Shown here: positions 34,310 to 44,499 of the stretch, in pieces
How positions within the stretch are numbered: the first letter of the stretch is position 1
How the letters are laid out: each line of letters starts with the position of its first letter
Assembly: GCA_035610365.1 (NCBI GenBank)
Contig: CM069435.1
Span: 20,387,123 to 20,451,122, forward strand
From: Aquatica leii
Lineage: Eukaryota; Arthropoda; Insecta; Coleoptera; Lampyridae
Length of the DNA: 64,000 nucleotides
Direction of reading: 5' to 3'
The notes under the pieces: model-generated
The model's input: the letters and a program-made list of their open reading frames with translations, nothing else
What the model was told of the DNA's origin: nothing
Databases searched by the model: none
Made by a program: the position numbers and the translations under genes

Positions 34310-34545
34310 GTGTACTGGGAAAGAATGTGCACATCTTATAACAACCTAATTTAACTGCATCTTATGTGATAACATTATTTTGTATTTATTTTTATTTTTG
34401 GTGTCAGCAAACTATTGAGAAGAAATGTGTACTTCTTAGAACTAAATTAAACATCACATTGTTTTTTATTTCTTTTGATTCACGGTGCTTATATTGATGC
34501 TATAGTTTCACCTTCAAAATTAATGAGATACACGCTGTATGTATT
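34310..34545. repeat. Interspersed repeat, copy 2 (partner at 2041-2355)
   Basis: The copy shares the long block around GATAACATTATTTTGTATTT (34369 onwards), TGTCAGCAAAC and GTACTTCTTAGAAC with 2041-2355, in the same orientation. It has no coding capacity. Confidence 0.55.
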
Positions 34546-34559
34546 TACTCATTTCTAAC

Positions 34560-36680
34560 CAATAAACATGGTTTTTTCGAATATCGGATTTTGTTATCAT
34601 TCTGTTATTGTTATCGAAAACCCCAAGTTCCAATGTGATTCTACTAAACGGCTTGCACTGTAATATAGTATTAACTATTAAATAATACTTCGTTCACTTA
34701 TGTAAATGCATCTTTCAAGACGTTTCGGCATCTTCTAATAACGGAAATAATATAAGTACACATTTTCAGGTTTTCAGGTAAATATGCGTTTTATGTTCAT
34801 TAGCTACAAATGGTTAAATTAAGTCTAAGCTAAGCTAGCTAAAAACAAGGAACCATTAACAAAATATACTAGAAACTAGAAAATAAATAAATATTTTTTT
34901 TAGAAACTTTACGTAAGAGGAAGCTTGAATACTTTTCCCACGTATGCAAACAAAAGCTTTCATCAAATTCAAAGTAGTTTTCGAGTAACGACATATCTTT
35001 AAAGTATTCTCAGAAATTAAAATTATCATTAACGTCAAATCAACCAACTTGCACAATTAGGTTATTACTTCACATAAAATATAATAAGAGACTACAACAC
35101 CATCACTCACCCAATTCAATTAATTGAAAGCAGACAGAAGACGAAAGAATCAAACGTGCAACACAAAACCGCACTAGAAGACAATCTTATAAACAAGAAC
35201 ACATTTAGAACCAATACGAAGTTACTGCCAACTTGCATTCGTAGAATTACATCGAAGAAGATATTTATGGGCGTATAAAAATAATCAATTGCTTTGGAAG
35301 CATTTAAGACTTTTGCATTCGCATCGGGGACGTTTGAAAAAGGTAACCACTAAACTTTTTCATTTTAACAATCGATTTTCCTAAGGAAACTTGTGGTATA
35401 GACAGAATCGAAATTAAACATTTTCGTAGCGAAGAGTTCATAAAAAAGTTTGCAGATTCAATTTAGAACCCAAAAATAGCAATTGCCGTTTGCGAAAATA
35501 ACGCGAAAGAAATATTTGCAACTTAATTAGTGTTATATAATGGACTGGTACGCAAGTTTTTAACAAGCAGATTCGATGATTACAAGAAATCCAATTAAGT
35601 TCTTAGTCCTAGTGGTACAATTTGTCTTAAGTTTTAATGCTTTTTTTTATTCGTTTGCACTAGTTATTTATACTTTTTAATTTGTTCGAAGCACTTTTAT
35701 CAAGTGCCTAAATTTCATTTATGAACAATACACCCTAGTGAATAAATAAATTTTTAGATATAAGTGCAACAATTACATATAGACATCTGGTTCACGATGA
35801 TCCAATTTTACCAGAAGAGTTAATGACGATTTCTTCACATCCTGTCAGTTTTTTAGCATAAAACGTCGCCACACAACTTTTTCAGGCAAATTGTTTTAAA
35901 ATATTCGTTTGTGTTAGAAGTAATCAAACTCAACTTTACAGTAACTGTATTTTGTATAAACTCACGAACTCCTCTAACAAAGCGAGCTCGACAAAATGGG
36001 CTCCACATGGCTTGTAAGAAAATGACTTTATTCGACGCATACTGCAATCAATTTATCGAATGCAATGAAAAGGATCAATTTCTGAAATGTATCATAACTG
36101 GCCATAAGAATAAATCATTTACAACATTGCAAAGCGAAAAAAAACTGGAATAGCAGTCTATGTTAAAAAGTTGGTAGATCAATTTTCTAGTATACAAATT
36201 TTTTCAAGTATAAAATATGTCCCTCGACCTTTCTTTTCGTCGGCGATGTCAAATTTTATAACCGCATATTTTATTCACTTCCTATAAGTCCTCCGTATTT
36301 TTACGCCCAACGAGGCTTTTACCATTAGGGTATTTCACGCGAATATGCAAATGAATTGCGTGGCGATTTAGTGGAAACTGAGTAGGAATAAGCAGTTATA
36401 TTTCTCTTTATTGGGGGTTTAATTTGATTCTGTCCTAATTGTCTATAGCGGATTTCCGTACCCACCACACGTTCACCGTTATCAGTGAAGATAACGAACA
36501 GGTGGCATATTTGGGAAAATTTCCATGACGTCACGTTATTAAAACGTAACTATTCACACCGTCAAGGGGTTGAAAACCTTCAGGATTGTACTTCGTTTGA
36601 AAGGAGCTGCTACCATAAATTATTATGTTAAGTCGAAGGGAAACGCTGCGCATTTGATCTCAAATGATTGGATGCTTTGA
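34560..36680. other. Gene-free stretch with small motifs
   Basis: No gene is recognised. On the minus strand 34714-34740 reads TTAGAAGATGCCGAAACGTC, related to the CTGAAGA...GAAAC motifs elsewhere in the window. A hairpin CACGCGAAT...ATTGCGTG with an ATGCAAAT loop lies at 36336-36362. The ORF at 35911-36153 shows no dependable motif. Confidence 0.35.
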
Positions 36681-36689
36681 AAAGGAAAT

Positions 36690-37355
36690 TTATTTGTGTT
36701 AACGCTGTATGTCCGTTTTGTGTTAGATTTAATACTACGTTTTAAGTAACACAAGTACTAAATTAGTTAATCCCTTACTAGATAAAACCTAACTGTGAGT
36801 ATTAGAATTTTTAATTTAACGATTTGTACTTCGGTTGTCATGTCGATTGTTGACCGTACGTGCATGTTAGGTTAACACAATTATTAATAAGATCATTTTG
36901 TGCTTCACAAAGTCGTATGCAGTGCGCGTTGAGTCTCGGAGGCCTAATTTGTTTTGTTATATACTTTTGCGATTTTAAATTTGGGAATATATAGTAATTC
37001 CTTCTTCGTATGTAAAAGTTGAGACCGACAAGGTCAGTTTCTTGTACGGCGTGTTGCCCAGTGTAGGGCGCAATTTATATTTGATTCGACCCATGTATTA
37101 ACGTTTAGAAAATTTATACTTATGTACCTTCTTCGTCCTCTTGGGAAAATTCTGTGTTATTACTTCTGTCGTGTTATTTGTTCTTTTCCAGCTACGGGTA
37201 GTTAGACGATATCTCCCTAATTTAATCATTCATCGTCTTGGCGCGTTTTTAGATTTAAGTTATAATTTAGTACCACAAAAGCTGCGACTCCCTCTCCGGG
37301 AAAACTGTGCTAGCCGTTGCTTCTTTTTTTGTTACAAGAAAACCACGTAACAAAT
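36690..37355. mobile_element. LTR-like dispersed repeat, copy C2
   Basis: The segment carries TTGTACGGCGTGTTGCCCAG at 37040, matching ATGTACGGTGTGTTGCCTAT in C1 (32886). TGGCGCG lies at 37239-37245 and is followed by ACTCCCTCTCC and, at the end, ACCACGTAACA near 37351, parallel to the end of C1. The left boundary is uncertain. No ORF is convincing. Confidence 0.4.
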
Positions 37356-37359
37356 TTGG

Positions 37360-38385
37360 CTGCCCAACTTAAGGGGCCTGATTTTCTCGTAACAAGTCCC
37401 AACCATGTCAAGAGTGATCGTTTTATGAGCGAGTAACCAATGAAACAATCAAAGAAAAACGACCAAAATCCACAAATAGAAAAAAAGATGTCTTCCATCA
37501 TAAATTGAATGAGATGTTCTTCTGCATCTACCGTATACTACTAACCTGGTTTTATCAGATGATTATCTATTCATTCCAGTCATTACAGAATTAAAGTGAT
37601 AAAAAGCAACTGCTCAAATTTGATAAAAATATTTTAAACCATCAACCTATTTTGTGAAAACATTTTCATTTCACTTCGCCTTTTGTCGTAAAACGTAAAT
37701 TTTTGGACTAGCAACCAACCTCAAAAACCAAAACAAATTCATCATGATTAATGATTTCTTTGTGACGTGCTCATTTTACAGAAAATGTTTCTTATTCGGA
37801 AGACCAGGCACACTCTTAAGATAGATCACCAATAGTAAAAATTTAAGCAGCTTTGTCAAAGTTTCCGTTTTATTCCAATAAAAAGCTGGCCAAAAAGATC
37901 TATTATTTTGTCGACAGCAACATAGTGTAAAAGAAAAGCTTTTTACAAATATTTCAACATTACAGCAGTCGCATTTTTCCGTTACTCTGGTAAAAAGATA
38001 AACACCCTTCAAAACCCACAAAAAGGCCACATATTGACGCCGAGGTTGATTTGTTTTATCCAGTTTATCTTTTTTATTTCTTCTTCCAACTCGAGCACTA
38101 TGTCATCTTTGGTCATAGATTGTACACTGTAAGTAGCAATTCCTGAACATTTTTTTTAATAACATTGATAGATACTACGCACAAATGATAAAACTAGACA
38201 CAACAGAAGATACAAAAAGTATATGAGAGCAGAAAAATATCATGATAACTATAGATACTGGACCCAAGTGTTGGAAATTTTTTGTGGTATCACTACTTAA
38301 CTGATCTGAAAGTAAATCTCACATACTGCAATCTTCAATTTATTTGATTTACCTAGGAGTGAAACTCGATGGCGAAGGCATCTCA
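37360..38385. other. Gene-free stretch
   Basis: Minus-strand ORFs at 37310-37501 and 37776-38030 have no recognisable motif. Nothing else is seen. Confidence 0.35.
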
Positions 38386-38387
38386 CA

Positions 38388-38912
38388 ATATAAATTTACT
38401 ATGTATGAATAATCGTATGTAAATGGCTATAAAGATGGAAACGTTGAAAACTGAATTTATACCCGCGTAATTCAAATAAATTTTGAATAAGCCGCTGATT
38501 AAAACCACAGCGTAATGTTTATTGTAAGGTAAACAATGTCAATGCAAATATGAAAATGCCATTTCCATCCTTATAGCCATTTACATACTATTATTCATAC
38601 ATAGTAAATGCAAACTCTAAAATGGCTCTGCCATGAAATTTCAATTATTTATTCATATAAAATTATACGTCTGTCAATGCATTTGTGAAAGTACATCAGA
38701 ATGTTCTTTCACTGCTGAAGACCCCCAAAAAAGCAAAACGACCGTGCAGTGGTTCACTCTGGTAGCATTTTCACATTTGTCCTGACAATGTTAATACGTT
38801 GTGTTTTAGCCCGCGGCTTATTCAAAACTATGATTGAATTACGCGGGTATAAAATCATCTTTCAACGTTTCCATCTTTATTGCCATTTACATACTATTGA
38901 TTTATCTACTTA
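38388..38912. mobile_element. Two overlapping fold-back structures (MITE-like)
   Basis: A ~47-bp arm at 38394-38440 (TACTATGTATGAATAATCG ... GGCTATAAAGATGGAAA) is inverted at 38562-38608. The same left side, extended to about 38555, is inverted again at 38762-38903, sharing AAAGATGGAAACGTTGAAA, TATACCCGCGTAATTCAA and TTTTGAATAAGCCGC. So one left arm has two inverted partners. Between them, 38711-38750 is a small hairpin (ACTGC...GCAGT) around CTGAAGACCCCC. No coding capacity. Confidence 0.65.
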
Positions 38913-38949
38913 AAGCATTACATTGTAAATAAGAAATTTATTTAAACAT

Positions 38950-39800
38950 TTTTCTTATCCGTCACCCGGTATATTTCGTATTGTAAACCTCGATTTTTAG
39001 TTGACAAGTTTGCATTGGGTTAGTAGTTTCTTTTTCTTCCGCATTAACTACGTTGACATTTTTCACGTGAACAGCTCAACGGAAGTTACTAAGAATTGAA
39101 ATATAACCATGGTCATCCCGTCGATTTCTGCAAAAATTTTGCTGACGTATGATGTATTGGTACGACGCTGTTCGTATTTACAACGTATTAGACACCTGTT
39201 GCACGTGTATTGGACACGTTACTAAGTTTTTTCTTACTTTGGATGTTACGTTCGTGTTGGGTTGAATTACACATGAGAGGATTTCTCTATTAATTGGTAC
39301 TGGCTTCCAATACTTTCTACATTCCTGGAACGACTTATGTGAAGATATTGAGCACGCTATATACTATTTTCCTATGTTAAACAATTTATGGCTACAGTAG
39401 CAATCGGTTTAATCTTTACTAAGTAATGGACGCAATAATTTTATTTGTGATACCTGTCCGATTAGATTCTGTAACAGCTCTTAGGGATGTGTTTTTACCA
39501 GCCTTCCTAGATCTAGTAAAGACTTTATTTCGTTATTGTCGGTCTGTTTACGACCAGTTGGTATCAGGTGTTGATGTTATCAAAAATAATAAATTTATTG
39601 TGAAATTATCATTAGACAATCATTTGCAATTTGATTTACTGTACGTCGTACTTAAAAGATTACACTTTCATTGATAAAGTTACGACCTTGAAGTCGCACT
39701 TATTAGGCAAAACTGTTCTATTAGCAAATAATTAGATATGGCGCCTTTAATCAACTTACTAATAAAACTTATATCTAGACCCACGCCTACTCTTCGATGA
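38950..39800. mobile_element. LTR-like dispersed repeat, copy C3 (tentative)
   Basis: The only solid shared feature is ATGGCGCCTTTAAT at 39738, with a following ACCCACGCCTACTC block comparable to those after the TGGCGC words of A, B, C1, C2 and C4. A splice-acceptor-like TTTTTACCAG precedes it at 39492. The limits are estimated. The ORF at 39426-39674 has no recognised motif. Confidence 0.3.
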
Positions 39801-39899
39801 AGTGAGCTAGTCTAGGTAAGCTCTACACCAGCCGAAACCAGCTAGAAATTATTAGACAACATGTAATATCTATCAATATACGAGATTTGTTAAACTGTG

Positions 39900-41205
39900 C
39901 AATAAAAAGAAACTAAGAATGTTTGACTGAGTTGAGATACTTGATCGAATTAAGAAATGTCACAGAGTTCCCAGAGAAGCAACACCACTAGATAATTTAG
40001 AACAAGCTGTGAATTACTTCCTAGACGGTGATGCTTTTCATGAGCGGAGAGGACAAGTTTTAATAGAAATAATGTCTCAAACTTTTATAACAATTTAAGT
40101 AAGGTGTTGGAACGAAAAATTTTAGCCTTGATACTCGTATCGTCCGATTACGCTACTTTCAGATCTTGGCAAATTATTCGAACTGTTAAAGAAAATACAT
40201 GACATCATTCCCCCACAAAGATTATTTCATCCCAGCCAGTACGGCTTCGTTCCCATCAAATCGACGACAGACGCTATTCGTAAATTAATGATGAAAGTAC
40301 AAACGAACGTCTCCAAGTACAGACTATGGATTTTTATAGACATTTCAGAAGCGTTCAATAATGTATGGCGGCCATCAATAATTGAAGCTCTCGTCGTTAA
40401 GAGAGTGCCTGCAGACGCCGTGCGCGTCATTCGCAGTTATTTATTGAGTCGCTCGATCACTTATTCCGCGAACGTTTCTGGTTCTTCCTACACAAAACGA
40501 CTGACGAAAAGATGGCCACAAGGATCGGTTTTTGGACCGACTTTGTGGAACGTAGTTGTGAATTCTCTACTAGAACAGGCGCGCCCTAGAGGCAAAATCA
40601 CGACAGAGCCTGGACATTCTGACTCGCTGGGCTGTCAACAACAAATTGACTGTCTCAGCTGACAAGACCAAATCCATGGTTTTTGGTTCCTGCTTAAAAA
40701 GAAATCCCTTACTTCGACTCAACGGTATTTCTGTTCGAAGAGTTTTCGAGTTTAAGTACCTTGGTCTTTTGCTTGATCATAAACTGAGCTTCGTTAATCA
40801 CTGTTCCTATGTAGTTGACTAGGGCAAGACTGTCTTGCACCTGTTTTACAAATATTCTCGCCGTAACTGGAATCTACATAGAAAATCATTAGTGACCATA
40901 TTCAACAGTGCAGTCATCCCTAAGCTCACATATGGCTTAGACATCAGACTGCGACATACCCACATTGTCAGGAAACTGGCATCCCTACATTCCTTCGTAC
41001 GATCCTTGGGGCATATCGTACTGTTCCTATCGATTCCTTTTGCGTTGTGGCAAAATATCCCCCTCTCCTATTGCAGAAAATATACTTGTTACGTGAATAA
41101 ATTTAAAAATGCACTACCCTGTATATCGACTGAATTAAAATTACTTTTCCATTTCATGACGCCATCTATCGTTGGTCTCTTTGTATTGAGAAGACGATAG
41201 ACGGG
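39900..41205 (+). pseudogene. R1-clade non-LTR reverse transcriptase relic, catalytic box deleted
   Basis: Plus-strand fragments: LSDLGKLFELLKKI near 40155-40200, QYGFVPIKSTTDAIRKL near 40240-40290, then 40288-40662 with FIDISEAFNNVW, SYLLSRSITYSANVSGSSY and PQGSVFGPTLWNVVVNSLL. The frame then leaps to NNKLTVSADKTKSMVFGS (40634-40690), skipping the usual FADD box, so the catalytic aspartates are deleted. Thumb motifs follow: EFKYLGLLLDHKLSF near 40750-40795 and FNSAVIPKLTYGLD near 40905-40945. The C-terminal part appears at 42990-43330, across repeat C4. Confidence 0.75.
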
Positions 41206-41280
41206 CACTTTGACTTTAACATCATTTACGACATAACCCATGTCTGCGTGAATTAAAAATCGTTTTCTTAAACATCCACG

Positions 41281-42985
41281 TGTTGTGACACGATGGGTAA
41301 TGAAAGTATGTATAATAAACTAGTTTACTCCACGCAAGGTAAGTGGCTTTTATTCTTTTTTTGATTAAACGTAATTTTTATGTCTTTTCATTAACGCCAT
41401 GTGCTACCTCCTAAATCTGGGTGTTCTTGTCCTAGTTTCTGGTCAAATTTAAAATCTACGAGGGAAAAGTTATAATACGAAGCTTTAGACCTATTAACTC
41501 TGCGATACAAGGGCAGAATTTCTATGCGGAGGCAATTAATACCGTTAAATAATATTATCTTGTACGGAAGGGCCTATGTACCAGACACAATTGAATTTCT
41601 CTTCGGAGGCAATTAATACCTAATACCATCGTGTACGAAAAGACATATTGTAACAGCATAAGATACGTTTCGGTTCTATTACTTTCTTTTAAATGTTTCT
41701 TTTACCTGTTGTAGTTTGTGAGTCACCAGGTAGATTATTTTCAGGAAGTTTGATTACAGGAAGCCAGTAGGAAAACGTTTTCTGAAAGTATACCTGAATC
41801 TTGGTAAGTCAATTTTTTATTTTAATTATTCGCTGTCGCTACGGTGCTACTCATGAATAATCATATTTACTAATTATTATCATTATTAATGTCATTTACT
41901 CGCGAAGATTTTTGTATGTTCTGGTTGTTACACTTTTGTTTTAAGTGTAGTGTAAGTTGTCGATACTTCTGATGTTTTAGTACCTTCTTATATTTGTACT
42001 CGGACTAAATTTATTCACTGTGATGCTATCAACTTATCTCGTAATTGTTATTGATTCAAATTTTAATCTATTTATCATTCTAACGTAATTAAGGTAGTAG
42101 TCTGGTAACTTGGGTTCAAAAAATCGAAATTTTTTTTTTGCTTAATTTGAAAGTACAATGTCTTGAGAATATACTGTGAAAATTTTAGACAGAAATTCGA
42201 AGTATTTCGGGACTTATAACGAGTTTCCTAGAGCGCCTCGGAGTCCAACCAAAACATTGTTTTTCTGGTCGGCCCGGGTCCTAACTTTTTTTCTACTGAA
42301 CCGATTGCTTTCAAATTTTAACAGGCTGTTCTACACACTTATAGTTCTCGTCGGTACTAACGAGAATTTTTTTCACCCCTAACTTTTTATTTTACAACTC
42401 TTTCTTTGCTAAAATAAAAGGACTTTTTTTTTCAAAGTCCGCCATTTTGTTAGTTACCCTCGAAATTTAACTTCAGTAGTTCCGACCAGAATGACATGTC
42501 TATAGATTAAGAATAATCAAGAATATTTGATTTCAAATAACATCAAGAGCCAAAATCACCCGGGCCACCCACGTGCATTTTTTTTGAGGTTCCAACTTCG
42601 AGTGACAATAATAATAGTAATAAACTATTAAATTTTTTCAAATACATTTTTTTTTATATTTTCAATATGTAAATAAAAACACTCTAAATATTCAAGACAA
42701 TTCATTTTTATTTACCTCTAAAAAACCACTCTCCAAAGAAGTCATGAAAATAGGCATAAGTTACCAGACTACTACCTTAAAGTGCAATTGTTAAAGATTT
42801 AGTTTCATTCTTTGTTTCCTCCAGCTTTACGAACCTTAACAATTTTGTACAAGCTTCAATCCTTCTGTGCTGATCTAGTAGGAGTTATTTCTGCAAAAAA
42901 AGATCTGGCGCCCTTTAAAATAAAGTCACTTGGACCTCCCCTCTCGCACATTCTTGGACCAGCAAGTTTCGACCGTAGTCAAGCG
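41281..42985. mobile_element. LTR-like dispersed repeat, copy C4, inserted in the R1-like relic
   Basis: Without the MITE at 42093-42776 the repeat is about 1.0 kb. It begins near TTGTGACACG (41283), carries CTTGGTAAGTC at 41810 and, after the MITE, TACGAACCTTAACAATTTTG at 42828 and TGGCGCCCTTTAAA at 42906. These blocks match C1. It separates the R1-like reverse transcriptase from its C-terminal part. No ORF. Confidence 0.45.
42093..42776. mobile_element. TTAA-flanked MITE (piggyBac-type target)
   Basis: The 19-bp inverted ends GGTAGTAGTCTGGTAACTT are perfect at both termini (42093-42111 and 42758-42776). TTAA flanks both sides (42089-42092 and 42777-42780), the target of piggyBac-type elements. 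The 684-bp interior encodes no transposase. It sits inside repeat C4, so it inserted later than C4. Confidence 0.8.
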
Positions 42986-42989
42986 CTAT

Positions 42990-43330
42990 CTCAAGACTTT
43001 GATTTTGAATGATTGGCAGCGGCAGTAGGATACATTTCATAAAGGACGTAACGTATTCCTGGATTCGGAATATCTTAGACTGGATCAACCCATTATGTCC
43101 CATATCCTGAGGCGTGCGGCCGTTAAAATTCTCACATCGCACGGCGGGTTTTGTTCCTGATACTCCGTCACATAGGATTCTTTCCTGTCGGGAGTTCGAT
43201 GATGACCGGAGTACCCTAAGAACCCAAGTCAACCCGTATCCCGATTCCCCTGAGTCTATCCTTAGACTAGTGTCCGACGTCAATGTACTCATTGCATTCG
43301 CTAGAAGAGACCAGAGTCAAACGTAAATCA
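42990..43330 (+). pseudogene. R1-clade relic, C-terminal zinc-knuckle part
   Basis: On the plus strand, WQRQ-DTFHKGRN near 43014-43050 is followed by LDQPIMSHILRRAAVKIL near 43083-43135 and by VPDTPSHRILSCREFDDDRS and LRTQV at 43150-43235. The pattern of a His and Cys after DTPSH, followed by REFDD, is the C-terminal nucleic-acid-binding segment of R1-type ORF2. Frameshifts separate the pieces. It is the natural continuation of 39900-41205. From 43340 to 43770 I see only noncoding sequence, perhaps the 3' UTR, with a CTC repeat at 43745. Confidence 0.6.
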
Positions 43331-43774
43331 GAGTATAATTTAGTTTATTTTTGCATGGCATTATGATTTTATTTTACAGTCAGCTACGGCAAAGTAAGGT
43401 ATTTATTTAGTTATTTAACTGCATGTGGCTTATTTTATAGTATTTTATTTGAGTATTTTTAATTAGCTAACATTTCCAGTTTCTTTTTAGTCGTATCTGA
43501 CTAACTGGCCTTATCCCCGTCTATTACAACGTATCCTTTTCCCGACTACTTGGTTTTCAGCCTGACATGCCGTAAGGTAGGTGCCTCGCTGAACCTAGTG
43601 CTTATATAGCACGAAGCAGATACACAGCCCATCCGACTCGTCTAACTAGGCAATCCTTTCTTCTCGTAACATATCCTAAATCGTTCTATCCTATATGTGG
43701 CGAACTTGAACGAAACAAACTCGGGTGGTTTGGTGGGTCCACGTCCTCCTCCTCCTCCCGATCTATTAAAGAGT

Positions 43775-44350
43775 TTCAAACTTCAAGCCCAACAAAAAAT
43801 AGAAAAAAAGAGAAAAACATCATTTTGACTGATATTCCAAATAGAAATAAAAATAAAGTGTGACATAACGAAGGCAGTGAAATTAAACGGAAGAAGGATG
43901 AAAACATTAACATAAAGAAAGAGGAGACTACCGATATCAGAAGGAAGTTGTCAAAAACCCAAATGCACAGTTTTAATTGCGGAGTCTGAGATTATTGAAA
44001 GTTCAGAATCTTAAATAAAAGAGCTAGAAGATGAAGATATATTTGGCATCGCAGAAGTTAATATTAATTTAGTTACAATAAAATATTGTAGAGTAAACCA
44101 AATATAAGATTTGTTGGGATGGTTCTCAAAGAGTCTTCAGAAAAACACAGTGTCAACTTTGCTAATAAAATAGATGAAACACGGTTCAAATGGCTTGAAA
44201 CAAAGGATATCCCAGTAATTGATTTTGACCAAATTGAAATTATTTTCAATCTGCTTGAATTTTCTTTGGAAAATGATATAAGTTTCTGTCGAAATATGAA
44301 TTCCTATTTATTATTGAACGAAAATAACTGTTTTAATGTTTTTAATTTTT
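43775..44350 (+). pseudogene. Relic of a pogo/Jerky-type transposase C-terminus (tentative)
   Basis: The open frame 44119-44352 reads VLKESSEKHSVNFANKID followed by ETRFKWLETKDIPVIDFDQI and a run with NLLEFSLEN. This resembles the barrel-like C-terminal region (a hydrophobic VxVL / vxFL / FxxPexxD-type pattern) seen in insect proteins related to DDE_1 transposases. Upstream, to 43775, the plus strand is charged (KRKTS, ELEDEDIFG). No catalytic domain is present. The call is weak. Confidence 0.35.
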
Positions 44351-44453
44351 GAGTAACATTTGTGATAAAGTTTGGTACCCAGAAAAGGAAATTTTGTATT
44401 CTATGTAACCTTACTTCCTAATCTAGAATTAAAGTCAAGTATCCGTAACTAAA

Positions 44454-44490
44454 AGGTCAAGTGTCCCCTATGCATTGGGATACTTGACCT
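44454..44490. repeat. Hairpin
   Basis: AGGTCAAGTGTCCC (44454-44467) and GGGATACTTGACCT (44477-44490) form a 14-bp stem with one mismatch that would be a G-U pair in RNA. A third related word, GTCAAGTATCC, lies just upstream at 44434. Confidence 0.6.
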
Positions 44491-44499
44491 GTTTTGCAA

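Noticed and set aside
35911..36153. ORF with TPLTKRARQNGLHMACKK, vaguely like the linker of a Tc1 transposase
   Set aside because: No neighbouring transposase motif or terminal repeat supports it; the resemblance is too slight.
42915..43292. 125-residue open frame on the minus strand
   Set aside because: It is antisense to the better-supported R1-like C-terminal motif on the plus strand and has no recognisable domain.
43741..43760. CTC repeat after GGTCCACGT
   Set aside because: A short simple repeat in probable 3' UTR sequence of the R1-like relic; nothing more can be supported.
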